From Serinus canaria (taxonomy: Eukaryota > Chordata > Aves > Passeriformes > Fringillidae): 64,000 nt of DNA. Within the stretch, counting starts at the first letter, position 1; every line of letters starts with the position of its first letter. Below the pieces are notes generated by a model, which had not been told where the DNA came from, ran no database searches, and saw nothing but the letters and a program-made list of their open reading frames with translations. Made by a program: the position numbers and the translations under genes. Below, piece after piece: positions 11,677 through 25,238 of the stretch. The DNA is taken from NCBI RefSeq assembly GCF_022539315.1, contig NC_066314.1:52947180-53011179 (forward strand). Reading direction: 5' to 3'.

Positions 11677-12598
11677 GTGCGTCTGAGTTAAAAATCCTAT
11701 CTCACTTCTCTTTATCCCTGTGTGCCAAACTGTACCACCAGTGAGAAATGGCAATGAACTGAACTTGCTGTGTGCAGTTCAAAGGTTGGGTTTATCTGCA
11801 GGTGTTTTTGCCTGTGAGAATCACAAGAAACTCCCTGAGGAGTGGATTAGCAGTTAAGAGCACAGAGAAGGGTGAAGCCCTGGAAAGGGCTGGTGAGGCA
11901 GGACACCGGGATAACCACTCAAAAAGGTTTCAGCCTTCAACTTTCCTTAGCTTCTCTACCTGCTCCCAACTTTTGTCTGCCTTTAGAACTTCAAACCAAT
12001 TTCCTGTTAGGGCCAAACATTGTGTCAGACATAATTACTAAGCCAAATCCCTGCTTTCTGTTTCCAGTTTACCATTTTCTCTCTAGGTTATTTCTTCACA
12101 GGTTATTCCTCCCCTGTGTTTCCCACTTTCCTAATGATGTAGTAACTGTGGTGAAATGTGATGTGTCACCACCATGTATTACACTTCCATATTTATTAAA
12201 TGAATTTAAGCAAATGTGAAAGTGGTAAATATAGAAATATAAGGTAAATTTTAGAAATATAAGGTATTTTCAAGGATGTCTTGAATATGGAGTCCAAAAG
12301 ATCCTCTTTACTAGTAAGACTTTAGGATGTCCAAAAATGTAGATGTTATTAAATGAGCACAAAATGAAGGCAGTTTGCACCCTTTTCCAGAGGGGTTTTC
12401 TGCTTACCTTTTCTGGAAGACAGTGAAATTCCTCAAGGAGTCTTTTATTGGAAAATAATGCCTGCTGTTCCACAGTAGCCAATGCTGTGGAATTCCAAAA
12501 ATGGAGTTTTTATATTGAAATGAATAAAAATCTAATATAGGAATTGAAGAGCTTAACCAAATTTTGGATTTTACTTTTTTTTTTTTTTTTAATTGTAG
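11677..12598 (+). other. SLC41A2: SLC41A2 intron, 922 bp
   Basis: Donor GTGCGT at 11677; acceptor AATTGTAG ending at 12598. The polypyrimidine tract before the acceptor is an uninterrupted run of 16 T at 12575-12590. Two overlapping open frames near 11772-12219 resemble no known protein. AAATATAAGGTA-type words repeat near 12234-12266. Confidence 0.88.
12575..12590 (+). promoter_or_regulatory. SLC41A2: T16 polypyrimidine tract at exon D acceptor
   Basis: Sixteen consecutive T residues end 8 bp before the exon start at 12599, followed by AATTGTAG. This is the 3' splice-site polypyrimidine tract of SLC41A2 exon D. Its homopolymer nature makes it prone to length change. Confidence 0.8.
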
Positions 12599-12747
12599 GA
12601 GTAAATAACAAATCAGCCCAAGTTCTGCTTCTCTTGGTGATTCCTGGACACCTGATTTTCTTGTACACTATCCACTTAATGAAAAGCGGACATACTTCCT
12701 TAACCCCCATCTTTATAGCAGTCTATTTATTTGCAGCTCTGCTGCAG
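12599..12747 (+). CDS. SLC41A2: SLC41A2 coding exon D
   Basis: This exon encodes [40 protein letters not shown] and VYLFAALLQ. It gives two hydrophobic helices separated by the short polar loop HLMKSGHTS, as expected in the C-terminal MgtE-like half of SLC41 proteins. The acceptor AATTGTAG ends at 12598 and the donor is CAG|GTAAGA at 12747/12748. The exon enters on a split Gly codon and leaves in phase 0. Pro in LTPIF is unusual compared with the hydrophobic residue I recall there, but this could be lineage variation. Confidence 0.95.
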
Positions 12748-15700
12748 GTAAGAATAAATACAACTGGCAAATGCTTGTATAAAATCAAGTTCTTGAAGAA
12801 AATAATTTTTTTTTCTGGTATCTGAAATCTCATGAAGGGTACAAGAAGGTGGGGTTTAATAGAGAATTTCAGCCCAGCTCTGGAGTAGCTGATTATCTCC
12901 ACAAATACACAGCTTATGCAGGTGTACTGTTGTTGTGAGTGCTTTGCAGAACACACTTGACCGCATTATCTCCTTGCCATGCATTTTTCACCTGCTTTTG
13001 GAACCATAGCATCTAAACCCCCATCATTTTAATCAACTAGAGGGAAAATGAAAAGAAAGGAAGGGATATGGAAAGAAGGAAAGGTAGCATTTATGTATAA
13101 TGAAAATCAAGCAAAAGAAGAAATTTCTGTTAAAGAAATCTCCTAAAGTGGTTCACATTACCATTTCGGTTAACATGGTCCAGTAGATGAAAATATTGCA
13201 GCTTTCTTGGTGTGTTCTTAACAAATATTAGTTCTTAATATTTGTCATTTATTTAAATTAATATGACAGCAAACACTGTACAAGAAACTGCAATTGCATT
13301 AATTGTCAAACTTTGTTACTTTATTTGGCTGTTTTACCTAATGGTCTGTTCATACCCAGCAAGTGCAGTTCTTGGAAGATGCCTTTTGAAATAGCTATGT
13401 CTTAAAGTGAAATGATTTCATTTTGAGAAATCACTAATACAAAATTAAATATTTTATTAAAGTCACACCTAATTTTTAGGTATAACCTGCCTGAATTAAC
13501 TATAATGACTCATTAAAACTAAAAAGTGACTGGTTTTGTTACACAGTAGAAGTGTAATTGAAATATCCATAATTTAAATATACGTACTGCTTTTCTGTGT
13601 TTATGAATGGCAGCAACAGAGGAAAAAGTAATGAAAAACACTGTGGAGATTGTATACCCTGTAAGTATGCAGGTTGCTTCACACAATGCACTGCACAGTA
13701 TCAGGGCAAGGCAATGTGCCTAATCAAAGCCAGTATAATATTTTAAAGTGCCTTTTGGATTTGGTAAGTGTTTAAGAAGAATATTCTTTCCTTGAAAATC
13801 TTACAAGAACAAGCCACAAACATGCACCAGCACACTGCATGCAGTTATAATAGGGTATTTGACTGACAAAGGTGCTATTAACTGTGAAACAGTTCTCCTC
13901 TTATTCCTCACAAAGGCACAAGTATTTTTTTTTCTGTATGAGGCTGTGCACCAAGCCCCTGTCTTGTCAGGCTGCAGCAGAAGGAGAGCAGCACTGGAAT
14001 TGCCAAGCTGTCAGTCCTGGTGCATGGCTCGGGGTGCTCAAAGGCAGCCTCTATTCTGTATGTTCTCACTGAGCCAGTAAAACACCTTGTGAGGAATTTT
14101 CACACCTACTGACCAAATTTGAACACACAGTTATGTTAAAGTCTTGGGGAATAAACAAACAATAGGAGATTCCCAGAGCTATTACCAAGCAAAGAAGTAA
14201 TTCCAAAATTATTCTTACCCAGTGAAGGTCAGATGTGCACAGCTGTGAAGTCACTTTTGCAGTGCTTCAGGGCTGTTTGGGGCAGTAGAAAACCAAGAAT
14301 TCAGCAGGGCTCGTAACAACTTCCTGCTCACATCAAAAATCCTCACCAGTGTGAGGATTCTAATGATGGTATGGGCCTTTAATGTGGAAACATAACTCGT
14401 GGGATATATTGTACATTACAGAGAAAAAAGGAAGGTTGCATTTATAGACAAAATATTGATGCATTGCAGATATTACTTTTTTTATCAGGGAAGGTTATTT
14501 CCAAAAGATGAAGTGTATAACTACTAAAGAGACTGTATTTCGAGGAAATATGGAAAGCCAAGCCCAAATCTGGACAGTTCTCTATGTTCAGTGCTTTCTC
14601 CTTGCAGCATGACAAGCAGACTTGCCAAACTCATTGGGGTCTGACCATGGGTACCAACAGCTCCTTCCTTTCCAGCCATGTTGCTGTCTGGTGTAGAAGC
14701 CCAGATCCTACCAAGTCATAGCAGGGATTTATCATTTTTGCTTCCAGAAGGCTGGGTTCAAAATACTTGTGTATGAGCATACCAGAGCACTTACTGGTCT
14801 GGGTTACACATCCTAGCAGATAGCTGAGAAACAGCCTGAAATTAGGACTGTTTTGGTGAAACCAGGGAGTCTGGCAAAGCTACAAAGAAATCAAGATTAC
14901 AATCTGAAAAACTTGGTTCAAACTGAAATCCAAAAAAAAATAAAAAAGTTCCTTCCTTCCCACAAAATTTGGTCAATATAATGAAATTGACTCAGAAACA
15001 ACTGCAGTTAAAGTTAAAGAGGTATTCTTTTTTTTACTTCAAAGAAGTCTTAGGCTGACATCAGTGTATGCTGTGCTGTCTGGGTACTTGGATACCTTAG
15101 AGGAGCTGATGCCACTTAGCTACAACACAAACAACAGCAGCAAGAAAAAAATTGCTGTTCAGTGGTTTCTTTGCAGCCAGGCATTAAAGGAAATCTCTCC
15201 GTGTTTGGAGGAAACAGTGACTTGTCCCCTCTGGATATGATACATGCCAGATATGCTGCCAGAGAAAACTGTGCAGAAAAATGTCTTTTGAAAAATGTGT
15301 GTAGTCCCTACTCTTAAGACTGCAGACTTCTGGCTGTAGACAATGGATACTCAGCAAGTTCAGTGTAGATCTACTACAAGCACTTAACAGTTACTACTTC
15401 ATCAAAAGCCATTTAAAATTGGAGACATGTCATGCATAATTTGAAAATTACCTTAATGAAATGTCAAAGCCACTGGAAGACCTAAATCATAACTCTGGTG
15501 AGAACGACAGTCAGAACACAGTAGTCTTTAGAGATTCTTAAATGGGATTTTTTTAGTCATAATTAAAAAAACAAATAAATACACTTACATTTGAATTTCA
15601 TAGATTTGTAAGCGTTCTTATCCAGTAATTGCTGGATCTTTTCATAGTGAAGTTATGGGTAAATTTTGAGTCGATATAATTTTGAAAGTAAAGGAGACTT

Positions 15701-18700
15701 AAAGCACATTTGGAAAATATTATCTCAATTTATTTACATCTGTGTTTCCTGTCTAAAGTAATAGAATGCAACTATTTTGTAATGCATCTTCAGAGAAAAA
15801 AAATTAAGGTGGAATCATCAGTAATAGCAACAGGCAGTTTAACAGTTTAATTTTCCAGCTTGGTGTTGCAATTCACTTAGCAAATAATGTATAAATTAAT
15901 ATAAAAGTGAACAATTCTACATTGCTTTGCAAATATTCTTCATTTTAATATTACACTTTTATCACTGTGAATTTGACAAGCATCCGCATGCATCCAGTTT
16001 GACATGTTGACATGACATATGGGCATTCCAGATTAAAGAAACAATAAAAATATTATAGCATCCTGCAACTTATTAATTAGGCTATAGGAAGCCTAGACAG
16101 TATTAAGAATGTTTGGAAGGAGTTATGTATTTTTATTTTAAATAATAGAGTTTTGATCTTTTCCCATTTTAGGAATTATAAGAAATTATTTCCATGAGAA
16201 AATACAGATGCACTACATGCAAAAGATCAAAAATAACTTTTCTTCACCTAACTTTTCCTTTTATTTGTATCTAAAGACCTTGAAAGAATGAAAGTAAATT
16301 TCATGCACAATAACAAAGGGAAAAACCCTGCTTTGTAGTGTGTTATGTTCCCATTTCTAGTCTTGCAGTCATAAGATTTGAACTTTAAAATAGTAAAGCT
16401 CACCCATATTTAAGTATTCATGTTCAGTTTCACTTCCAATCTGAAATTCATAATTTGAGTCAGAAAGTTAAGTATCAAGAATTACTCTCAATTTCCATCA
16501 TTTGTTGTATCAAATAATGTGAGTACTTACATTCCTTATTTTTAGATTCTTCATCATCATGGTTTTTCAAGATTTCCCCCTCTCTCCTTCTCTTATTTCT
16601 GTATTCTGCTGCTTCTGAGGACTTTTTTTGACTGTAAAACCAAAGGGTGATTTTTAGAAATGCAGTCTAAGTCTGATCATGCCTTTAGTTTCATTTTCCT
16701 GTCTTTCAATTACGATTTTTTTCACTGTAATAATGATAATAATGTAGCATGATTTCCCTTTTAAATTATTGAAACATCTGGAATTTTACTAGTATTTTTG
16801 CAATCCCATCTCTGGGGCCTTTTTTTTTCTTGATCAGTGGCTATTGAGTATCTTTTCTTTTCTTAGCCAGATCTTTTTATACAGATAGATATTTGGTTAT
16901 TTTTTCCCTTTCTTAAAGCCTGCAGTTATTTCATCCTCCAGAATGGAAAAATTCCTAGAGCTTTGTTTCATAATTCTACTACTACTCATCTCCTTTTTTG
17001 CTGAAAACTCTCTATATTAAATAATTTCTATACTAAATAATTTCAGCTCACATCTTGAACAATGCTGCATGTATTTACAAGCTTTTCCTATTTTTCTACA
17101 GCATTTTATTATAAACACCTAATTTTTGTACTGTATTATTAGGATTTCTGTGATGTTCATCCCTTTAATTATTTTTTCCCTCAAAACCAGCTGGTTTTCC
17201 ATTGGGAGAAGTAGGGCTTTCTTTTTTATGGCATGAGTACAGGGCAGAAATGCACAGTGTACTGCTGTCCCATCTGCATCAATTTACTGACAGAAGTATC
17301 TGTCACTGATAAATAAATAAATCTCACAAAATGTGAAGTGTCACTTGTAATGTTTCTTTTACAACTTTTTTATCCGTCAGATCTTTGTGAGTCACTTATC
17401 ACTTTGAATTCAAGACTCTTTCAAAAATTCAGCAAACTCATAGTAAGACGCTTATTTTCTTTTTTTCCCCTTTTCTTTATTTTCTTTTTTTTTCTCCCCA
17501 AAATAATCATTTGATTGATGACTTTGATTGCCTCCTCTTAACAGTGATGAGAAGCAAAATCTTCTTGAAGTCTTAGTCACATCGATTCTGTCTTGCTTTA
17601 AATACTGATGTGAGCAAAGATTGAGCCAAATAATTCTTAAATGTATGTGAGTTTCTAGCCACGCAAATGCATGATGGATGATAGCATCATTCATTCACCA
17701 AAATAAGTGAAGGCTGGAATTGCAGTCTCATAACAATCTGTTAGCACTAAGTCCTGATTGCCATATGAGCACCAGTTAATATAATCTGCTATAAATTTTT
17801 CTTATGACTTACAAAATGCAGACTTGTTATCATTTGTATTATTTTTTGTGCACCTGTACATTATTACAGCAAAAAAGATATTATTTGGGAAGGTTCACAA
17901 AAGCTTAGTTTCCAAACTGCCCACTTAACACTAAAGTCTAATTTCAGGATGGAAAACATAACCAACTTAAAGGTTTTCATGTTGTGATTTTAAAGAGTCA
18001 AAAGTGAATACTGTCATCTAAAATGGAGTGTGTATGTTATGTCTAATTGGTTATGTTATAAAAATGCAGTGTATATTTTTCCTGGAATGAATGCTCCCAT
18101 CTTTCAATGGAACATGCATAACCATTGTAGATGTGGGTTGCTGCAGTGTCCTCTGAGCGCATCCTGCAGGAGATGGGGATGTGAGGATCTTTTATAAACA
18201 GGCCTCTTTTTGTCTCTGTAAGAAGAAGGAGCTGACTCAAGGAATCTGATCGTCTTCCAAAGAAAACATCTGTTTTAAATATATTTGTTTGGATTCCAGT
18301 CAGCGCACTAGGACTTGCATAATTAGCTTAGACTACAAAGTTCCCTTTTCAAAAGATACATTTGTATGAATAAACCATGCATTTTTCATTAAGCAAATAC
18401 TCCTCCTTTCTCACTTTTTTTCTTTTTTTTTTTAATTATAAATTCAGGGTTGTATTTTAACAAACACTTTTGCAAAGCAAGGCTTAATTGAGAAACTTTT
18501 TCAACACAATTATTTGTATGACATTCATTTTGCTTTACTTATAGTGGAGAAGTGTTGTTCAACCATATGATCAATATTTCAGTGAATGAGTATATACATT
18601 TATAAGCATGCTTTTGATGCTGATAATTGATTATTTAGTAAATAAAATATTGTTGTACTTTTTACTACTTTTGATACTGCATTATTTTGATACCTACATT

Positions 18701-19678
18701 ATTTTAAATGTAGATAGTAGAGTTTTGAAAAATTAATTATGGTAGTACATGTCTTAAGTTTACCCTTCTTAAATATCTGATTAACTAAAAATACCTAAAA
18801 TAAGAATTTATTTTAACTTAAGCAGCTCCTTAAAGGCTTCTTCTAAGAAGAAAAATTCAGTGGTCCTTTCTCCATTCATCTTTTGCCATTCTGCGCCACA
18901 TGATTACACTGACCCAGAATCCCTTATCGTACAGCTGTGCAACATTAAAAGGATTCTTTTCTAAAATTGAGTTGATAATTATGCATACCTCTGGTATGAA
19001 GATCAAGCCTCTCAAATGTTCAGACATTTACTTTGGGAAAAATTCAGCCTGGAGTGACAATTTCATAATATATATGGCACGTGTGCCTTATTACTGAAGG
19101 GCTGAAGGTGGTATTTCAGTCATAAGAGTAGGCCATTTTTTGCAGTTCATACAATCCAGGTGAAGCTGTTGTTAATTTGACCTGTTATTTTTTATATCAC
19201 ATCTGATTTCCGGTCAATGATAGACCTGTCCAAACAGGAATTATGCCTGAGTTGACTGTATTCATGTGGGGCAACATGATTTGGTTCTGAATTATCTCAA
19301 AGCCCTACTTATGTTCTCTCGGTACAGATTTATGTGTTATGGGAGAAGTGCAGTTGCGTGTTTGGTGGAACTTTTTTGGCTTTTCCTGCTATTTTCAGAA
19401 GTCCTCAAGCATAGTCTGGGTAAAAAATGCTTTCAGTAATTCTGTATGTTCCATCCAGCAATGCATGTGATTGAGAGAAATTGTCTAAGTGTCCTTCTCT
19501 CTGGCTGTGCAGCGCTTTGATTGTCTGGAATTCATTCATATTAAGTATTTGTATTTTTCAAAAGCAATGGTATACAACACTTTGGTCTAGTATGGAGACA
19601 ATACTGATGGCTGTTGACTTCCTTTTGATGTAACTTACATGATAATAATACAGATTTTGTTTGCTTGATGTTGTGTAG
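12748..19678 (+). other. SLC41A2: SLC41A2 last intron, about 6.9 kb
   Basis: Donor GTAAGA at 12748 and acceptor GATGTTGTGTAG ending at 19678. The intron is AT-rich with scattered poly-T tracts and short A+T repeats. I find no gene, RNA gene or clear mobile element in it; the open frames of 60-80 codons look like chance. Confidence 0.85.
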
Positions 19679-19864
19679 GTGTTTACTCTGTTGTGGATTG
19701 CTGACTGGATGGTGCACCACTTCTGGAAAAAAGGAAAAGACCCTGACAGTTTTTCTATCCCTTATCTTACTGCACTGGGAGATCTGCTTGGAACTGCCTT
19801 ATTAGCTATAGGTTTTCATTTTCTGTGGCTCATAGGTGACAGAGATGGTGATGTTGGTGACTAA
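19679..19864 (+). CDS. SLC41A2: SLC41A2 last coding exon (stop TAA)
   Basis: This terminal exon encodes [60 protein letters not shown] and a final D before TAA at 19862-19864. [12 protein letters not shown] is the second conserved MgtE signature, with the acidic residue expected to sit in the ion path. The last membrane helix is followed by the charged tail GDRDGDVGD that typifies SLC41A1/A2 C-termini. The acceptor TTGTGTAG ends at 19678 and the exon begins in phase 0. Calling member 2 rather than A1 rests on residue choices such as [16 protein letters not shown] and on CHST11 as the neighbour. Confidence 0.96.
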   Translation: MFTLLWIADWMVHHFWKKGKDPDSFSIPYLTALGDLLGTALLAIGFHFLWLIGDRDGDVGD

Positions 19865-20130
19865 TTATTCCAACGGATGCAATGACTTTTCATGGAATAT
19901 TGACAAGACTGCTCACTCCACTTGAGGGTCCTCTAAGTGTTTCTTCCCTTGGGTCTAAGTAAATCCAGTTGATGCAGACATAAAACAGCCTTAATAATTA
20001 TAGTTTGGTTTGCTTTTAAAAACTTGAATGAACTGCAATACCTGAGAGCTTTATTCTGAAACCAGGGTGGATTGGAGGTAGCTGAAGATAATCTGAGTAG
20101 ACACAATAAAGGGCAGACGAATCCTTTATC
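19865..20130 (+). other. SLC41A2: SLC41A2 3' UTR (minimal extent)
   Basis: Sequence directly after the stop is transcribed 3' UTR by position. The first canonical AATAAA is at 20105-20110, so a short form could end near 20125. Weaker ATTAAA signals occur further on (about 20449 and 21184), and longer 3' UTRs are common for this gene in other vertebrates, so the real end may be several hundred to several thousand bases downstream. Confidence 0.5.
20105..20110 (+). terminator. SLC41A2: Candidate poly(A) signal AATAAA for SLC41A2
   Basis: A canonical AATAAA 241 bp after the SLC41A2 stop. The downstream sequence is not strongly GU-rich, so its use is unproven. Confidence 0.4.
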
Positions 20131-23100
20131 AAGTTTTAAATTGCCTAAAGAGTTGATGATATATTCTTAACTTGCAGTTTCAGTGCTGCAGCTCTCTGAC
20201 CATTGCAGACTTGACACCAATAATGGTTGTTATGGTCCACGGATTTTGACACAGGCTTTATTTTCTGTAGAAGAATGTGACCATCAGCATTTATAAAATT
20301 AGACATTTGAAAAGTGTCTGCAGGACTCAGCCCGTTTTCTTTGTGCTAAAATGAACAACGTAATTATTTTGCTGTTGGGATTTATTAGGGAAAAAATATA
20401 AAAGGCAGATGATAATGTGACACTGATCTGGTCATTAATAATGGGTGAATGATTAAAACTCCTTGTGTTGAAAAGTGTATGTTCATTTAGTAACTGAAAA
20501 GATATTTAACTAACTGATATTAATGGTATTGTGATGGCAAGTATCCTGATTTTAATGAAGTATTTAGAGGTGTTGATTTAACTATATATACTGATCTCTG
20601 CTTAAACTTGCAGTATAAAAGATGAAGTTTCTTTTATAGGCCCTTAGGAAGTTACATAAACTTCTCAAATTCCAGACCTATGTCATCAATTTCTAAGTAG
20701 AAATCTCTGCTTTCAAGCCGTGCAAATAATATGGTCAATACGGAAAAATAGGGCTTCTCAATGATTTCTCTTATTTGTAGACCTGAATATTTCAAATAAT
20801 ACATTGATCATGAGGACTCTGGTTGCCATTTTGGAAAAAAGGTACTAATTGCTCTATTTTAAAATCTACTGAGAGTTCCTCACAGCATACGTTTTAGAAG
20901 ACTGTTGCATACATCCAAAATGCATACTGAAATAGACAAATTGTATTTTAACTGTTGCAATTGAAAGTTTTAAATTTTGAGATTTAAATAAGACAACTGA
21001 ATCCATATATCAGCATATAGTTTAATCCTGTAAACATTAGTCATGTGCTTTATGTATACAAATGCTTTTTAATTTGATGGACCTACTCAGATGATTACAT
21101 TACGCGGATAAGTGCTAATGGAACTTCTATATGTGTTGGACACCATCAACTCTTTGGAAGTTCAAAGTGTTTGCAACCTTGAAAATTAAACCCGCTATTC
21201 AGTGCCTACACGTGGCTTTAGATGCCTGAATATTAGCTCCCTCATTTAAACCTTTTTATTTCAGCATTTACTTACTGTTATTATAATATAGTTGTTTGAA
21301 TTAATCATATGTATTATGTCTTTTATTATGTGAGAGAAAGATGAAATCTTTCTAACTTCGGATTCTCTGACTTTTTTTTAGTTTGTATTAATGTTATTTA
21401 AAATACTTTCTTGTATGTAGCATTGCAGGAAATATTATTAAAATGTTTAAAATGGAAAAGAATTTTTCCCAATAATGGTTATTTAATTTTGATACAGCTG
21501 TAGAGCAAATTTTTTATTTGTTAGAACTGCCATCTGATTCAACTGACATTTCATGCACCTTTTATAGTTACTGGACTTTAAGGTAATTTTTAAATGAATT
21601 GTAGGATTCTTAAAAATTAAAATTTCATGAGATACATGTGATCTGTGCTTATCCAATGCATGAGGGAGTTGTAGTATGGCAGTATCCTTAGTGATTAGAA
21701 GCCTAAATATTTCCCCAGTAAATAAGCAACTGTTTGTACAGTGTGACTGTTTAGATCGCCAAAGTGGGGAAGAAATGTTACATGAGTAAAATTTGAAAAA
21801 GGGAAATATATTGCCAGACTGAAATTATCTGGGCTTGGAAACAATAAGTGATGGGAAAGTGTAATGGGAAAAATTGGTAGTTCAAAAAGGGGACAGTCCA
21901 TTCCATGGCCGAGAGAGCAAAGCCCATTTTGTGGGAAAGAAAAAGGTGCAAACTTTCACAAAGCATTCATTATCAGAGGCAAGAGCAAACAGAAGGAAGT
22001 TATTTGGAGAAAAGAATCAAAAGGCACAGCCAAACTTGTTTCTCAGGAAGTGAAGAAAAACATAACTTGTGCTGAAAGGATCTGGGGAAGAAGTATAAAA
22101 AGAGATACTTTTAGGAGGGGTGGAAGTGAGGGAGAATAAAAAGAATGCTGTTAGATGTGATTAAAGAGGAACTTCAGTGAGGAAAGAAATGCGACACTGA
22201 TAAAAGAGGGAAAACCTTGACATCTGAAAAACCAATAATCTGTGATGTCAAAGGGTTGGATTCCTATATGAAAGGAGCATTTTAGGGACTTACAGGCTTT
22301 ACAAAGTCTGCTACCTCATGTTAAGAAGGCAAAAAGCTCTTGCCACCTTTCATGTATTCCAGCTGTGAGGATAATATGGGAGGTGGCACAAAAGAGTGCT
22401 TGGATACCAGAGAATTTCTTCAAGTACTCAAAAGCTGGACTCCCTAAACCAATTTTAATTTTAGGCAAGTCAATCTCTTCACAGTGTCCCACCTACTTGA
22501 TTTTTTAAAAAAGCCTTGCAATCATGAATTACTTCACTTCATGTGTGCGTAAGAAATGTTAGCAGAAATTCTGTCAGAGACCAATTGTGTGCTTTTTGTA
22601 CTGCTTAAAACATAAAATTGAAAGGGACATTCTGAGATGTTATTGTCTCTTGTTATCAAAGCAGCCATATTTTATAATCTTGCAGATAAAATGATGACTC
22701 TTGGTATTAAAATTCATTAAGTCCTTTCCTCCTCTCAGGCTGCCAGAAGATTCTTTCAAACCTTCCTTTATTAACTGCCCAGTTATAGGGCCATGGCTGA
22801 TTCACATCTCTTTGCTTTTGAGTCAGCATGGAGCACTTCCTTTGATTCTTGCTTTTATCAGCTCATTCACCTCTTTTAAGTTGTGGGTCATCCTAAAGCT
22901 CCTCCTGGAACTTCTTGTTCCATTTTCATTCTGCTGATGAGCTAGACCAGCCAGAAGATGCAGGTGGTTTGCCTTACAAGTTACTGTCTGTAACCTGGTG
23001 CTGAGCAGCTCTTGGGGTGCTCTTGTTTGGCCTTTCTTATTGTCTGCTTTTTTTTCCCCTCTACTTCAGAAATATCTCTAAAGTCAGTAGAACTACAGGC

Positions 23101-24521
23101 AGGTTATTTGAAATGTATGTAATTTTCCACTCTGAAGGACATCTCAATGGCTCTGTGAGTGTGCATGAAAAGGGATAATCTTATTTGTAAAGTACAGCCA
23201 GGTGCAGCTTTAAAATGTGGAGTCAGTAGTGTTTCATACCATCAGTGTTTTATTTTCCTGTGTAATGCTTTGAAAATTATCATTCTAGTGTGTTACTGAA
23301 TGACTCCAGCTCATTTTTGGAGTAATTATATAGCAAGGATTGTTCCTCTGCTTTATTATGCTGTTTGACGTAGGGGAGGATTCTTCTTTTAACATATGTA
23401 GATCAATATTTTGATTTTTATAGCATTACTGTACATCTTGTCTTAATCTGTAATGTTTAAATTGGCAAAATTATCTCCTGGGATTTTTAGAATGTTGATG
23501 AGAAACTGGTGAGCAGCAAATTAATCTCACTCCTTTTTACAATTTGCAAACAAAATTAGACTTTTCTCATACATAGATTAGAACAGCATGAGAATTAAGG
23601 CTTTACAAATGCAGTACAGTTTGCAGAATCAGGATTCAAAATGAGACCTATCATATTTTTAATGTATTTGCTATTTCACTTCAGTTGTAAGCATCACAAA
23701 AAGCTCTCTTAAGTACAAGAACAGCTTGGAATACATGTCAGGAAACAGTAGTATAAGTGCTCTGTGAAATGAAGCGTTCTAAATTCCTTATTATTATTGT
23801 AATGGTAAAATTACTATTGCAAATGAGATAGTCTCTTTAGAGGTGCAGAAAATGGCAACAGAATATGATAATTGAATTATAATCTTCTTTGGAAAAAGTA
23901 AGGTAATGTTCACAAACAGTACTAAAAGGACTGGAAGTGCTGTTAAGTCTCTTAGTAGGTTTTTCTTTTCTTTCTGACTAGATTTTTTGTGATACCATAC
24001 ACTGTTTTAATTGTGTTCTCTAATCCATTCCTAATTGGATTCAGTCCATTCCTTAATCCATTCAGTCTGTTGTTTAGTAATCTTTTGGATTATCATTTTC
24101 CCATACATATTTGAAGTTTAAAAAACGGTGGTTTTTATATATAGGTTGGTAAAGAACTAGGAAAAAAGTGTGTTTTGTCATTAAATCCTCATTCTGTTAG
24201 TCGTAAAGGAAAGTCTTTCTGTTAAATTTAATGAAAATTTCATCATACTGCATGCTGTGCATGAATACTGTGGGGAATCCAATATTAGCAAGACATTAAT
24301 AATTGACAGTTAAAGCTAAGAACCAGTATGTTTACTAAATATACAAGATTGCCATATTCTGGGTGGGTTCCCTAGAGCAGGAGTCATTCAGCATTGGCTG
24401 GGCTGGATGGGCTTTACCTTCTCTGCGGCTAAAAAATGTTTTGGTTTCAAGTCCTGCTAGTTGTTTATTTAATATGCAGGCTAGTTCATCATATCCTCTG
24501 TTTATGCTTTTATTTCTCAGT
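20131..24521. other. Intergenic or extended 3' UTR, no gene seen
   Basis: AT-rich DNA downstream of SLC41A2 with no recognisable coding exon. It may include an extended SLC41A2 3' UTR. Open frames around 21864-22139 and 22701-22937 have no family resemblance and no splice context. No mobile element is clear until the LTR at 24522. Confidence 0.6.
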
Positions 24522-24711
24522 TGTCGTGGTTTGAGAGGAAATGAAGGTTTTTTTGGGATGGTGTGGTCAAACCAACAGGTGTTCAGATTTTAATATTGGC
24601 ACCTGGTTTGTCCACTGAGGGCATGGATACGCCTCTGAGAACACAGGGGGTTAAAAGCTGTGAACACCTGGGGGAATTTCCTTTTGGGTTCCGCTTAGTG
24701 AAGACAGCAGA

Positions 24712-24746
24712 CCTCCCCTGCCCAGCTCCAAGCTGGGCAGGGGAGG
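24712..24746. repeat. Perfect 16-bp-stem hairpin in the LTR
   Basis: Sixteen bases at 24712-24727 (ending CCTGCCCAGCT) are matched exactly by their reverse complement at 24731-24746, with loop CCA. It is GC-rich, so the stem would be very stable in RNA or single-stranded DNA. It lies about 190 bp into the LTR, in the presumed U3 region. Confidence 0.9.
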
Positions 24747-25210
24747 GGAGGCCATGCGTTTGGAGGAGGTAGGCCAGGACTGGGAAAGAAGGGAGGAGGC
24801 CCCTGCGAGATAGAAGGGTGGAGGAACACTGCGAGGCTTGGGGCAGCCATCCCCCCACCCCCGGACGGAGAGAGAGGGAGAGAGCCTGTGCCCGTGATAG
24901 TGGCTGGCGTGAAGGAGAAGGGGGGCGTGCCTGGCAGGGCAGCCAGCCGTGGGAGTTCATGGACAGGCAGAGCCTGAGACTTTTAACCCTTCTTGTGGAT
25001 GATGGGAACCTTGCAAATGCTGATTCCTCCTGGAGTTGATGAGATAGAGTTTGGGATAGCAGGAAACGGGCAAGTGTGATGTGAGTTGGTGCAAGTGAAA
25101 GATGTTGAGAGAAGCAGAGAAGAATCCTAGGTGGGAGGAGATGATGGAGTGGCCTTTGGCTGGACTTTTCGTGTATAGCCATGGGCAGAACCACTTGTGT
25201 TCCTGTGACA

Positions 25211-25238
25211 CATTGCCTCCCCCTAGGGGGAGGCAATG
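25211..25238. repeat. Perfect 28-bp palindrome in the LTR
   Basis: CATTGCCTCCCCCT (25211-25224) is followed directly by its exact reverse complement AGGGGGAGGCAATG (25225-25238), with no spacer. It is the longest perfect palindrome I noticed in the window. It may be a dimeric binding site or an RNA stem of the LTR; no function is shown. Confidence 0.92.
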
